Assembly (NCBI GenBank): GCA_018362935.1
Contig: JAHALQ010000003.1
Location: forward strand, 1 to 64,000
Direction of reading: 5' to 3'
From: Pseudomonadota bacterium
GTDB lineage: Bacteria > Pseudomonadota > Alphaproteobacteria > RF32 > CAG-239
Length of the DNA stretch: 64,000 nt
Positions within the stretch are counted from its first letter, which is position 1. Each line of letters starts with the position of its first letter. The notes beneath the pieces were generated by a model. The model was not told the origin of the DNA. It saw nothing but the letters and a program-made list of their open reading frames with translations, and made no database searches. Shown here one piece after another: positions 7,322 to 15,722 of the stretch. Position numbers and translations under genes: made by a program.

Positions 7322-8203
7322 TTACTCGCAGGCCAGAGCATAATTGACCTTAAAGTAGCCGCTGCGGTCAATTGTTACGGCCTCGGGATGCACGGAGAGC
7401 ACATCCTGCGCCATTAATCCCAAACGCGGCTCATTGTCGCCTTTGTAGGTAAACAAATAAACCGGCAGACCGTTATGCAGGCGTCCGACCGGGACAATAT
7501 TCTCTTTCAGCTCCTGATCCGAAAACAAACCGCCTGCCAGATTTCCGGCACCTAAAAGCGCATTTGTCCCGAACTGAAACTGCTCGGCGGCATTTTGGTT
7601 TTTAATCTGATTAATTCTTGCATCTCTGCCCTGTTGGACATTGAATATTTGATTGGCGATATCATAACCGCTGTATTGGTTTTGCAGCAAATTCTGAATT
7701 TCACTGATTGGCAGCTGGCGTGCCGAGTTTTGGAAATTGGCCGCTGCCAGCTGGTTATTCAGGCTGTTGGTGAAAGCGTTTTGCCCGGCCTGAATGCTGC
7801 TGTATGCCGCGTCGGCATAAGCGCTGTTTTGCGCGCTTTCAAGATTGTTCATCGCGCTTTGGTACGCCTCTGAAGTCGGTGAAAACCCTTGATTTTGCAG
7901 CCGGGTCTCAAGCTGGCGGCGGCGGCTTTCAAATTCCGGCTCCAGTCTGGATACAGCCTGATTATAGTTGGCCAGTTCCGCCCGGCGGCTGGCTGCATCT
8001 GAACCGTCTACCGAATAAATGTATCCGGGGCGTTCCTGCAGGGATGAGCTTAGCTGGCTTCCTGCCGACGCCATGTTTTTATAGGCTGTGTCGACATTAG
8101 AAGTATCGTATTTGTTAAGAAAATCCAGATACTGCTGTTCGCTGGCATACTGTTTTGCTTTAGCATTGCCGGCTCCCAGCAATTTTCCTACGCTTTTTGA
8201 CAT
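7322..8203 (-). CDS. Phage virion protein with C-terminal S74 intramolecular chaperone
   Basis: 293 residues. A long glutamine/asparagine/alanine-rich helical region (about 1-215) is followed by an S74-type domain starting SDQELKENIVPVG and containing GLMAQDVLSVHPEAV. In the family this domain trimerises and cleaves itself before the conserved Ser, with Ser and Lys visible here (S-D-x-x-L-K). The chaperone part is about 70 residues, shorter than usual. The helical part may be a tail needle or ejection-type protein. The gene overlaps the GNAT gene end by 16 bp. Confidence 0.7.
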   Translation of the reverse strand: MSKSVGKLLGAGNAKAKQYASEQQYLDFLNKYDTSNVDTAYKNMASAGSQLSSSLQERPGYIYSVDGSDAASRRAELANYNQAVSRLEPEFESRRRQLETRLQNQGFSPTSEAYQSAMNNLESAQNSAYADAAYSSIQAGQNAFTNSLNNQLAAANFQNSARQLPISEIQNLLQNQYSGYDIANQIFNVQQGRDARINQIKNQNAAEQFQFGTNALLGAGNLAGGLFSDQELKENIVPVGRLHNGLPVYLFTYKGDNEPRLGLMAQDVLSVHPEAVTIDRSGYFKVNYALACE

Positions 8204-8646
8204 TTGTTTGTTCCTTTCAGTTTATATTCGTTATTTAAAATTCCCATAATTATACAGTCTTTACCGTTGTCGCGATAACTTCGCAACAGCCCCTCGGCCT
8301 TAAATCCCAGCTTCAGAGCCAATTTCAGGCAAGCGGCGTTATCCGCGTCTGCAGACATGCTGATACGGCGGCAGCCAAAATATTCAAAGGCCAAACCAAA
8401 CATAAATTTTAAAATACGTTTGCTGCACCATCGCTTGTCCGTGGTATACAATGTCCACCAGACATCCCGCCCGGGGCGAATATTGTGATAAATCAATCCG
8501 CCGACAAGGCGGTTTCCGAGCATGAAACCAATTGTAAAATGCTCGTCCAGCCAGCCGGTATCGTATCCCAGCCCTTCGCAGACAAAGCGGGTGACAACAT
8601 CGCCGCGGTCGGCAATTATTTTACAAGATGTTGTTGCCCTGCTCAT
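8188..8646 (-). CDS. Phage-encoded GNAT acetyltransferase
   Basis: 152 residues from MSRATTSC, chosen because GGGG stands 7 bp before it; an ATG further upstream would extend it by nine residues. RimJ/RimL-like GNAT pattern: a beta-hairpin with GLIYHNIRPGRDVWW, then RRISMSADADNAACLKLALKLGFKAEG, the acetyl-CoA and C-terminal motif region. It overlaps the stabilisation-protein gene at its start and the S74 gene at its end. GNAT enzymes occur in tail regions of several phages with unknown targets; the substrate here is unknown. Confidence 0.75.
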   Translation of the reverse strand: MSRATTSCKIIADRGDVVTRFVCEGLGYDTGWLDEHFTIGFMLGNRLVGGLIYHNIRPGRDVWWTLYTTDKRWCSKRILKFMFGLAFEYFGCRRISMSADADNAACLKLALKLGFKAEGLLRSYRDNGKDCIIMGILNNEYKLKGTNKCQKA

Positions 8647-10168
8647 ACCTGAACCCCGTATCATACCATTCAATCAAATTACCGCGGGTCTTGGTTTTGA
8701 AGACCACGCTTGCCTTAAATCCGGTTGCGGAATTGGCAATCCACTGCGACTGGATTTTTCCTTTAAGCGTTGCCCATTTTGTTCCTGTCGGTTTTCTCAG
8801 GCTGCTCCATTTCAGGCGGTTCCATTTGCTCAGGGTCGCACGGTCAATATTTTCGGCATAGTCAAAATGCCGTTCTTCAAAGTCCATATTGGTGTAAACC
8901 ACCAAGGCAAATTTGGTCGATGCCCTTGTTCGCGGATTAATCAGCTGGATTTTTTTCAGATTAGCCGAACCGAGATTGGAATAAGCCTGCTCCACAACGC
9001 CGTAAATCGGGGTTGTGGCATCCGAATAGCCTTCGTCAAACAAAAACACGCCTCGGTCAGACCCGAAATAAAGACGGTCCTGAAACAAACCCCAGCAATG
9101 CGAACGAATATTGGTAAAACGGCACCAGGCGCCGCTGTTAACGTTGACGACATGCTGCTCATACTGCTCGGCCGACGGCACGTTAAACAGCGCATAACCC
9201 ATGCGCCCGTAAATAATGCCCTGCCAGCCGCGCTTGTATTTGCCGTGCAGCGTACGGTTGAGCACAAGCCCGCGGATTTTGTCCGAAAAGGCAATTTGCG
9301 AAGCATTGGCCTTATCCAACGACAAAGCCTTCGAAAGCGGGATATAACCGTCTTCGGATATAATGACGACATCTCCCTGATACTGCATGGCGCAATGATA
9401 ACCGACCGGCTTGCTCATGCGGTAAACGCCGCGCAGGCTCCAGTCGTCCATGTTGGCCGGATCGCTTCCGGAATAAACCGCGACTTCTCCTTCAGAGGAT
9501 ATAAAAGCCGTCAAATCATCTATGCCGTGCCCGCCGTCCTGTGTCCAAGGGCATACAGCCATCAGATGGCCGCCGAGACGCATAACGGTCGACAGGTCAA
9601 ACCTTATCAAAGTTCCCTGTATATTGCCGACTTCATCGCCGTACCATGCCTTAAGCGAACCTTTTTCTATAAAAAACAACCGCTGTTTGATAACAGCGGC
9701 ATTGACCAGCTTGGACGGCAGAAGCCCCTCGCCGTCAAACGCGGCGTCTTCAATTACCGGGACGTTTTCCTTAAAATAAAACACCTGCGGTTTGTCAACG
9801 CCGTTTACCATTATCAGCCGGTCTTTGAACTGGCAATACTGCCAATCGGAGACGGAAAGGTTGTCTTTCAGCTGCGTAATATGCACAGAAGAACTGATAT
9901 TCCATATTTTGCCGCCTCCGCAAGCCAAAAAGCTTTCGGTTCCGGCAGAATTATAAGTCATCAGGGTTTCAATCTTCTCGCCCAGCTCGACATAGGGAAC
10001 ATATCCTTTACGCAGAATAATTTTGGTATCCTGCGGCAAATAATTGTCCATGACAATCGCGTCGGTCTCCGGCATCGTGTCCAGACTGTCCCGCACGTTT
10101 AAGCCTCCAATCGGCGCTGAAAGCGTGTAGTTTTGCGATTTGGTCCGGCGGTTAACTTGTTGTAACAT
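8621..10168 (-). CDS. Head-completion/DNA-stabilisation protein (P22 gp10-like)
   Basis: 515 residues, soluble, beta-rich, with the N-terminal motif SAPIGGLNVRDSLDTMPETD and repeated strand-turn units as in beta-propeller-like tail-hub plug proteins. Order relative to capsid and connector genes (capsid, unknown, connector, this) matches short-tailed phages in which a gp10-type hub follows the gp4-type adaptor. The identification is by order and general sequence style, not by a diagnostic catalytic motif. Confidence 0.65.
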   Translation of the reverse strand: MLQQVNRRTKSQNYTLSAPIGGLNVRDSLDTMPETDAIVMDNYLPQDTKIILRKGYVPYVELGEKIETLMTYNSAGTESFLACGGGKIWNISSSVHITQLKDNLSVSDWQYCQFKDRLIMVNGVDKPQVFYFKENVPVIEDAAFDGEGLLPSKLVNAAVIKQRLFFIEKGSLKAWYGDEVGNIQGTLIRFDLSTVMRLGGHLMAVCPWTQDGGHGIDDLTAFISSEGEVAVYSGSDPANMDDWSLRGVYRMSKPVGYHCAMQYQGDVVIISEDGYIPLSKALSLDKANASQIAFSDKIRGLVLNRTLHGKYKRGWQGIIYGRMGYALFNVPSAEQYEQHVVNVNSGAWCRFTNIRSHCWGLFQDRLYFGSDRGVFLFDEGYSDATTPIYGVVEQAYSNLGSANLKKIQLINPRTRASTKFALVVYTNMDFEERHFDYAENIDRATLSKWNRLKWSSLRKPTGTKWATLKGKIQSQWIANSATGFKASVVFKTKTRGNLIEWYDTGFRYEQGNNIL

Positions 10169-10868
10169 TAATATTTACCTCCCCAAAATCCGGTTCAAAC
10201 ATTCTGCCGGCCAGTGAAATGTCGCCGACGGCCGTATCCGCCGCAAAATGGCTGCGCAGCGCCTTTTCGTACTCATTATATTCTTCGGCATAATCCATGC
10301 CGTTGCGCTTGAGCCAGCGCCAGGCCAGACCCTTTCGCACCAGAAACTCGTCAAAAACCGGAATATCGGTATTACGGGTAGCCACGGCTTTTTCCTGCCC
10401 GACATAATTTTTTCCGCCTTCCAAAACCGTCGCATTGGCGCGGTACTGGAAAACGACGGTCAGGTCTTTGGGCGGCGTGGTCAGGAATTTGATGAAACCG
10501 CCCTGAATTTTAAATTTCAAATTAAGCGGCGGACAACAAAGATATTTTTCCCGCATCCATTGTTCCGGCGTTATGGCGCCGACAACTTTTTCCGAACCGT
10601 CTTTGATGTAGACGGTGTTATTCAGCAGACAGTAAAAGTCCGGACAGAAATCGGCAATCAAATAATCGCGGCAGGCAGCGCGCGTGGTAAAAGATCCTTC
10701 TCGGGTCAGTTCCGGCCAGTCGCCGTAACGCAGCAGGCCGTCAAGCGTATCCTTTATCAGGCTGAGAAAAACGGCTTCCTGCTGCGAGCTCTGCGAAAAT
10801 AAATCCTGCGGCGGCTGCGTTGCCACAAGCCCCGCAACATCCTGACATATGTTCAAAATATTTTTCAA
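10152..10868 (-). CDS. Head-tail connector / tail accessory factor (P22 gp4-like)
   Basis: 238 residues, mostly helical, with the WPELTREGSFTTR and RKGLAWRWLKRNGMDYAEEY features typical of podoviral connector-adaptor proteins that bind beneath the portal ring. It starts 4 bp inside the preceding gene and ends 17 bp inside the hub gene, so it is translationally coupled on both sides. Function inferred from gene order and residue pattern. Confidence 0.6.
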   Translation of the reverse strand: MKNILNICQDVAGLVATQPPQDLFSQSSQQEAVFLSLIKDTLDGLLRYGDWPELTREGSFTTRAACRDYLIADFCPDFYCLLNNTVYIKDGSEKVVGAITPEQWMREKYLCCPPLNLKFKIQGGFIKFLTTPPKDLTVVFQYRANATVLEGGKNYVGQEKAVATRNTDIPVFDEFLVRKGLAWRWLKRNGMDYAEEYNEYEKALRSHFAADTAVGDISLAGRMFEPDFGEVNINVTTS

Positions 10869-11434
10869 TTGCTTCCTCCTTTGTTGCTGCCTTTCCGTTT
10901 GCCGGCAGTTTGTTTTAATGAGGCAATATCTTCTTCAAGCCCGGCAATACGCGCCAGATACTGCTCTTCTTTCTGGCGCCAGTTTTCAATACAGCGGTTG
11001 TTTGCGGCCTGTTCAATAAACTTGCGAGCCTGATCGCGCTCTTTGGCAATTCCCAAGGAATTGGCCTTATCATCATCTAAAGCCCCCAAACTTTCCACGC
11101 TGTAAATGCCCCGCACTTTCAAAGCTTCTATTTCCGGCTTGCTCAAAAAGGCAAATTGTTCAAGAGGCGTGCCTTCGGCCGCCTGTTTGCGCATTTGCTG
11201 ATAAAGCGCATATTCTCTGGGAAAACGGCGGATTTTGTCAATCGTTGCCGGCTGGTCGAAAACTTCCGAAACATTATCCTTGAGGCGGATTTCGCAAAAA
11301 CAGACTTCCGCAAAAACCGGAAAACCCTGGGCGTCCAACTTGTCGGTTTTAATGGTACGGTCATAAAAACGCGCGGCTACACCGTCTTCGGAAGCCGGAG
11401 CCGACGCAAACTTGTTAAAACTGTTAAAATCCAT
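10865..11434 (-). CDS. Phage structural-module protein of unknown function
   Basis: 189 residues from MDFNSFNKF, chosen because AGGAG lies 6 bp upstream; a longer in-frame ATG has no good site. The protein is acidic to neutral with a C-terminal coiled-coil (about 140-180) and a basic tail. Similarly placed genes after capsid genes often encode head-closure or capsid-associated proteins. I do not recognise the family. Confidence 0.6.
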   Translation of the reverse strand: MDFNSFNKFASAPASEDGVAARFYDRTIKTDKLDAQGFPVFAEVCFCEIRLKDNVSEVFDQPATIDKIRRFPREYALYQQMRKQAAEGTPLEQFAFLSKPEIEALKVRGIYSVESLGALDDDKANSLGIAKERDQARKFIEQAANNRCIENWRQKEEQYLARIAGLEEDIASLKQTAGKRKGSNKGGSN

Positions 11435-11457
11435 GATATTCTCCTGTGCTAACAACA

Positions 11458-11486
11458 GCGCCTTCCCCCAGTACAGGGAAAGGCGC
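11458..11486 (-). other. Stem-loop between capsid and downstream genes
   Basis: Arms GCGCCTT-CCC and GGG-A-AAGGCGC, about 10 bp with one bulge, directly after the major capsid gene. There is no clean T-run on the minus strand, so it is more likely an RNA-stability or processing element, or a weak attenuator that keeps capsid transcripts abundant, than a full terminator. Confidence 0.5.
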
Positions 11487-11501
11487 CGCCGTTAATTAGA
11501 T

Positions 11502-12485
11502 TTATTCTGTCACTGACGAAGTATGGTTAATCAAAACACCCTGAAGGGAAGCGTTTGACATGGTCATATTTCCGGCCCAGCCGATAATTTTGTACAAAGC
11601 GTCCTGGTTGACGGCCATTCGGTCGCCGCCGATAACTTTCATATTGCGTTCCTTGTGGCTGCGCAGATAAATGTAATCGGTGTTCAGGAAGTAGATTTTG
11701 TTTTCCGGGCAGCGTCCGTTCTGGCCGCCGTCAAAAACAACGTCCGCGCCTTTGAACTTGAGGTTCTGGAAGCCGGCGTCTGCCAGTTTGTTGTCGACAA
11801 ATCGCTGCTGAGGCATCAGAGAAGCCTCATACATGCTGTACAACTCGTTGCCGCAGACAATCAAATCCGGTTTGTCGGAACCGCGGCACAGGCTCAGATA
11901 CATCTTGTCCATTTCCTTGCGGATGGTATCGGAAGTCAGAGCAGCCGCCAGCGTGGTTGACTTGTTGCGCCAAAACTCGTTGCCCGAAGTCGCGCGATTG
12001 ATACCGCCGACGGTACCGGTCGACGGGCTGTCGGCAACCAAAAGCGCCAAACCGCCGATAGCTTTGCCGGAAGATTCCGTGCCATCGCCGTAAACCGCGG
12101 CCGCCATTTTGTTGCTCATGGTTTTCATGGCGTTGTCAACGCGTTTTTCAAACAAGTCTATCACTTGTTCGCGGCCCGAATTTTTGAGAATGTCCTCACC
12201 GGAAATTGCAACCGGAACGGCACACAATTTGAGGCTGAATTCGGCTGCCGAAAACAGCTGCTTAGGCGTGTAGCTGATGGTGTCATAACCGGAATACCAG
12301 GTCATGTCACCTTCGCCGTATTCCAGTTCTTCAAGAATTTTGGAACCGCCAGTCACCGGACGGATTTTGCTTTTGTTTTTCAAGCGGTTTAAAAGCGCCG
12401 AGTTTTCGCTGACGTTATCGGCCAGTTTGCCGGAACGGCTCTCAAGCGTTGTGGTTAAAATATCATTATAATCAGTATTAGGCAT
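11502..12485 (-). CDS. Phage major capsid protein
   Basis: 327 residues, about the size of HK97-fold coat proteins. It starts with the TTTLESRSGKLADNV type of N-arm and contains the E-loop-like region with EELEYGEGDMTWYSGYD, plus a spine helix (GREQVIDLFEKRVDNAMKTM). It follows a scaffold-like gene and precedes connector genes, which fixes the assignment. No protease is visible, so maturation may not need prohead cleavage. Confidence 0.8.
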   Translation of the reverse strand: MPNTDYNDILTTTLESRSGKLADNVSENSALLNRLKNKSKIRPVTGGSKILEELEYGEGDMTWYSGYDTISYTPKQLFSAAEFSLKLCAVPVAISGEDILKNSGREQVIDLFEKRVDNAMKTMSNKMAAAVYGDGTESSGKAIGGLALLVADSPSTGTVGGINRATSGNEFWRNKSTTLAAALTSDTIRKEMDKMYLSLCRGSDKPDLIVCGNELYSMYEASLMPQQRFVDNKLADAGFQNLKFKGADVVFDGGQNGRCPENKIYFLNTDYIYLRSHKERNMKVIGGDRMAVNQDALYKIIGWAGNMTMSNASLQGVLINHTSSVTE

Positions 12486-12510
12486 ATATCATATTCCTTT
12501 GCATAAAAAA

Positions 12511-13158
12511 TTAATCGTATTCAGACATTTTGAGCTCCAGCACCTCGCGGGTGGAAAGCTCGGACAAGTCCTTGCGGGAAATCTTGCCGCGCGGTGAAAA
12601 CGCAGCTTCTTTGGCTTTTTGCGCTTCTTCAATCTTGTGAGACTGAAGGCGGCTGTCCTTAATCAGGCCGCAAAGCTCCTGAAGGCTGTTTTCCAACTGC
12701 GACAGGCGGGTTGTTACTCCTTCCAATCCCGAAGGCTGACAGACGGAAACGGGGAATAAATCCTTCACGCCGTATACTTCTGTCAGATAACGCAGAGCCT
12801 CGCAGGGATTGGAGTCCAGCGCATCGTCAATCTGCGCCATGGCCTCTATCCACTCCTGAGGTTTCCTGATGCCATGACGGCACAGGCGCTCGGCACGGCT
12901 GCCGAAAATATCGTCTATCCAGCGTTTGGCATTCAGTTCGTTATTAATTTTGGAAAAGCCGCGTTCAATTTCGCTTTCCCGCTCATGCAGATATCGGCGC
13001 AGAGCCGGCGGCAGCGTTTTGAAAACGGCGGCGTATTCTTTTTTGTAAGACCGCGGCAGTTCGAGATAAACGTCAACGACAGCCTGCGTGTCCTGTTGTT
13101 CCGGGGCGGCGGTTTCAGCGACCGGCCGGCCGGAAATATCTTTTTGTGGATTTGGCAT
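12511..13158 (-). CDS. Capsid scaffolding-like protein
   Basis: 215 residues from MPNPQKDISG; AAAGGAG lies about 8 bp upstream, and an extension to 13197 has no support. Highly charged and helical throughout with a coiled-coil C-terminal third (about 150-205), as in scaffolding proteins. Position directly before the major capsid gene supports that role. There is no protease motif. Confidence 0.6.
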   Translation of the reverse strand: MPNPQKDISGRPVAETAAPEQQDTQAVVDVYLELPRSYKKEYAAVFKTLPPALRRYLHERESEIERGFSKINNELNAKRWIDDIFGSRAERLCRHGIRKPQEWIEAMAQIDDALDSNPCEALRYLTEVYGVKDLFPVSVCQPSGLEGVTTRLSQLENSLQELCGLIKDSRLQSHKIEEAQKAKEAAFSPRGKISRKDLSELSTREVLELKMSEYD

Positions 13159-13381
13159 TCCAGATACTCCTTTTGTAGTTATGTAAAAAAGCCGCAAAGA
13201 GCTCTTTGCGGCGGGCGGTTTCCCGGCGGTTTTTGCGTTTCTGCCGCCAGGCCTCCGAATAATCGGCGCTTAATGACAAATCATGTTCGCGCAGATAGGC
13301 TTCCAGCTGCGAGGACGAAGACACAAGCGTGCCGTCGTCCAGCCGCAGACTGTCCGCCCAGGGAGAATTAAAATATGTCAT
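13115..13381 (-). CDS. Small phage protein of unknown function
   Basis: 88 residues. A short N-terminal domain is followed by a very basic middle (RQKRKNRRETARRKE). It overlaps the scaffold gene start by 44 bp in a different frame. The basic stretch suggests nucleic-acid or capsid contact, but nothing more can be said. Confidence 0.55.
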   Translation of the reverse strand: MTYFNSPWADSLRLDDGTLVSSSSQLEAYLREHDLSLSADYSEAWRQKRKNRRETARRKELFAAFLHNYKRSIWNAKSTKRYFRPAGR

Positions 13382-13413
13382 GGTAAAAAACCTTTGATTG
13401 CGGGAATTATCCC

Positions 13414-13620
13414 TTAAACGAAATCGACAAGGATTTGTTTGTACTTTTCGGCTTCTTCGCCGCCTTCCTTAATTTTGTCCTGCAAGAGCGCAATGACTTT
13501 GGCCTTGCCCATTGAGGCGGAAATCGCCGCCGAGGGTGACTCGTTTTTCAGCGCCAAAAGCCTGGCTTCTTCCAGTTCCTGAATAATTTTTTCCAAATCG
13601 GAATTCTTTTTCTTTCGCAT
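13414..13620 (-). CDS. Small phage protein, possibly small-terminase-related
   Basis: 68 residues, helical, with SAAISASMGKAKVIALLQDK in the middle. From memory this resembles a segment of some phage small terminase subunits. If so it is short and sits far from the large terminase, so this is a weak suggestion. A Shine-Dalgarno AAGGAG lies about 10 bp upstream, and a second one further up. Confidence 0.5.
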   Translation of the reverse strand: MRKKKNSDLEKIIQELEEARLLALKNESPSAAISASMGKAKVIALLQDKIKEGGEEAEKYKQILVDFV

Positions 13621-13670
13621 TTAAATTTATCTCCTTCTGCCTTTGTTTCCTCCTTTAATAAGTTGATACA

Positions 13671-13697
13671 AAAAAACGGCTGCTCAAAAGCAGCCGC
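13671..13697 (-). terminator. Intrinsic terminator after cargo cassette 5
   Basis: Stem CGGCTGCT/AGCAGCCG with loop TTTG, followed on the minus strand by seven T. The same hairpin sequence recurs before cassettes 4 and 5. Here it closes the last cassette and is followed by the 68-residue gene. Confidence 0.8.
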
Positions 13698-13718
13698 TGT
13701 CTATTATCCATTATATTC

Positions 13719-14057
13719 TTAATCAAAATCCAAGAACATCCTGAATCCCGGTATCAGCGGCAGCACTACACCCGCCAGCCAAAATACGGCTATCCACCGC
13801 TTCAATTTTATATCCTTCGGATTGGCAAAAACATAGTATATAAAATAAATTGCTATGCCCCAAAAAGCAAAAACAGCTCCCCACAATATTATATTATTCT
13901 TGTCAAATGGTATTTCAGACATTGTCAGCAAGCAGTTCAGCCCTGTTACTCCAATCCAGCCCAATGATATAACCGCAAAAATTGCTATAAGACATCCTTT
14001 AATACAGTCTTTCATCAGAAAATACATTACCTTAGCATAACCCAAAAACTTATTCAT
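13719..14057 (-). CDS. Cassette 5 membrane partner
   Basis: 112 residues with three hydrophobic segments (about 19-42, 56-76 and 88-105) and an acidic end (FLDFD). It starts 7 bp after the stop of the cassette 5 MYFE-type gene. The membrane partners of cassettes 3 and 4 have similar size, three spans and an aromatic-acidic end, although their sequences differ. A role as immunity or exclusion partner is inferred from this repeated pairing. Confidence 0.6.
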   Translation of the reverse strand: MNKFLGYAKVMYFLMKDCIKGCLIAIFAVISLGWIGVTGLNCLLTMSEIPFDKNNIILWGAVFAFWGIAIYFIYYVFANPKDIKLKRWIAVFWLAGVVLPLIPGFRMFLDFD

Positions 14058-14064
14058 TCCTGTC

Positions 14065-14616
14065 CTATCTCCAATACGGATAGTAATATCTTTTCATCCA
14101 TTCATCACAATTTTTGTTCGGATTTAAGAAACCTTGCTTGATTCCGTTAAAATCAGCCTTCAAATCTTCTCTTGAATCATTAAGAATTTCTTCCATACTG
14201 CTGTATGCAGAATTCGGATTTTCATTTAAATCTTTGCTCTTTTTGTAAATATCCATCCCTTCTTTAAGGATACCTGCCCCTGCGGTCAAAACGGTATTGA
14301 TCAGACCATTTTGCGCTCCATTGCAGCTTACCACAGAATGCTTATATTTGTCATTATGAATTTTGTCATTGCCAAAATTTTCATATGACTGCATAGCTTG
14401 AGTTAAGGAATTTGCAGTTCTTGGCAAAAGACCAAAATCTTGAGCATAATTTTTCCAATAATCCGGTTTTTCCGAAGGCGGATTTTCAACCTCATAGGGA
14501 TTGACTGCCGCTGTCCCATTTTGCCCCAGAGCGGGGTTGCGGGCGGGGCCGTAAGGCGTGTTGATATACTGCGCCGTCTGCCGGCGGTGCTTTTCTTCTT
14601 TATCTTCAAAATACAT
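14065..14616 (-). CDS. Cassette 5 MYFE-type cargo protein
   Basis: 183 residues. Constant N-terminus MYFEDKEEKHRRQTAQ followed by a proline/asparagine-rich linker (PYGPARNPALGQ), a variable middle, and a C-terminal domain containing DKYKHSVVSCNGAQ, a lysine-glutamate-glycine segment (KEGMDI) and DLKADFNGIKQG. The arrangement D-x-x-x-H, C, K-E, D is shared with the cargo proteins of cassettes 3 and 4 and looks like a metal-binding or catalytic domain. No signal peptide. Start and TAGGAG site are clear, and a terminator lies immediately before the site. Confidence 0.7.
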   Translation of the reverse strand: MYFEDKEEKHRRQTAQYINTPYGPARNPALGQNGTAAVNPYEVENPPSEKPDYWKNYAQDFGLLPRTANSLTQAMQSYENFGNDKIHNDKYKHSVVSCNGAQNGLINTVLTAGAGILKEGMDIYKKSKDLNENPNSAYSSMEEILNDSREDLKADFNGIKQGFLNPNKNCDEWMKRYYYPYWR

Positions 14617-14628
14617 GTTTTCTCCTAT

Positions 14629-14656
14629 AAAAAACGGCTGCTCAAAAGCAGCCGTT
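14629..14656 (-). terminator. Intrinsic terminator directly before cassette 5
   Basis: Stem AACGGCTGCT/AGCAGCCGTT, then a T-run of six on the minus strand. The Shine-Dalgarno of the next gene (TAGGAG) begins within a few bases, leaving no space for a separate promoter between terminator and gene. Confidence 0.85.
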
Positions 14657-14684
14657 ATATATTTTCTTCATTGTTCCTGTAACA

Positions 14685-15035
14685 TTAATCCAGAAAAATA
14701 TCATGGGCATCTGAAATCCCCGGAACAGTTTGTGAGGCTATCAAAACTATTATAAACATAACCATCCATAAATATGTCATGACGCGGCGGCTGGCAAAAA
14801 ATTGGGCTGAAAAAAGAATTCCCAGAGCCATTCGGATAATTAAATCAAATCTGATAAGTGCAATATCAATATTTTCTGTTCGAACAGAAAATATGAGAAG
14901 CAAATCATAGAAAGATGGTAAAAGCACCATGCTAGCAATAAAAAACCATATAATCCCCAGTATTATATTTTTATTTAATCTTAAAAAGCTGTACGTTTTC
15001 TGTTTTAAAAACTGATAAATTTTCATTTTCATCAC
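14685..15035 (-). CDS. Cassette 4 membrane partner
   Basis: 116 residues, three hydrophobic segments (about 24-46, 62-80 and 87-106) and an end with aromatic and acidic residues (AHDIFLD). It follows the cassette 4 MYFE-type gene after a 66-bp AT-rich gap. Basic N-terminus, so the N-terminus probably faces the cytoplasm. Not recognisable as a known family. Confidence 0.6.
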   Translation of the reverse strand: MMKMKIYQFLKQKTYSFLRLNKNIILGIIWFFIASMVLLPSFYDLLLIFSVRTENIDIALIRFDLIIRMALGILFSAQFFASRRVMTYLWMVMFIIVLIASQTVPGISDAHDIFLD

Positions 15036-15101
15036 GCCTCATATTTTAGTTGATTAAATAATAATATATCAATTATAAATGGTCAACATATTATTTTATG
15101 T

Positions 15102-15659
15102 TTATTTCCAATAAGGATAGTAATATTTCTTCATCCATTCTTCACAATTTTCATCAGGATGCTGCATTCCCTGCTTAATTCCTTGAAAATCAGCCTTCAA
15201 ATCTTCTCTTGAATCATTTAATATGTCTGTATAACTTCCGTATTGGTTATTTCCCAATGCCTTACTTACGGATTTACGTGTGATATCAATTCCTTCCTTT
15301 GCCATTCCTCCAACCGTGGTTAAAACCATGTCAAGCGGATTTCCCTGTGCGCCGGCACAACTGACTGTCGCATGTTTATATTTATCATTATGAATTTTAT
15401 CATCGCTAAAACTATTATAAGTTTGTATGACATTACCGAATGCGCTGCCTTTTTTCTGTAAAAATCCTAATTGCGGCGAATAATTTTTGGCAACACCCCA
15501 ATAATCCGGTTTTTCCGAAGGCGGATTTTCAACCTCATAAGCATTGGCTGCCGCTGTCCCCTCTTGCCCCAGAGCGGAGTTGCGGGCGGGGCCGTAAGGC
15601 GTGTTGATATACTGCGCCGTCTGTTGACGGCGCTTTTCTTCTTCATCGTTATAGTACAT
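15102..15659 (-). CDS. Cassette 4 MYFE-type cargo protein
   Basis: 185 residues starting MYYNDEEEKRRQQTAQ. It shares with the cassette 5 protein the proline-rich linker and a conserved NPPSEKPDYW, then diverges, then re-converges in DKYKHATVSCAGAQ ... DSREDLKADFQGIKQG ... CEEWMKKYYYPYWK. That pattern of conserved ends with a diverged middle is what recombining effector genes show. No membrane segment or signal peptide. Confidence 0.7.
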   Translation of the reverse strand: MYYNDEEEKRRQQTAQYINTPYGPARNSALGQEGTAAANAYEVENPPSEKPDYWGVAKNYSPQLGFLQKKGSAFGNVIQTYNSFSDDKIHNDKYKHATVSCAGAQGNPLDMVLTTVGGMAKEGIDITRKSVSKALGNNQYGSYTDILNDSREDLKADFQGIKQGMQHPDENCEEWMKKYYYPYWK

Positions 15660-15672
15660 ATTGTTCTCCTAT

Positions 15673-15700
15673 AAAAAAACGGCTGCTCAATAGCAGCCGT
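15673..15700 (-). terminator. Intrinsic terminator directly before cassette 4
   Basis: Stem ACGGCTGCT/AGCAGCCGT with a 4-nt loop and a T-run of seven on the minus strand, immediately upstream of the Shine-Dalgarno of the cassette 4 gene. Near-identical to the hairpin before cassette 5. Confidence 0.85.
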
Positions 15701-15722
15701 TAAATATTTTTTCACTTAACAA

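Noticed and set aside
7084..7371. A 95-codon minus-strand frame over the spanin leader
   Set aside because: Overlaps the end of the S74 gene and both small lysis genes in another frame. The 45-residue gene at 7179-7316 fits the stop-start spacing much better.
8522..10102. A 526-codon open frame on the plus strand
   Set aside because: It lies antisense to the hub, GNAT and S74 genes, which fit the phage gene order with overlaps. The antisense frame has no recognisable domain and a composition expected for a shadow.
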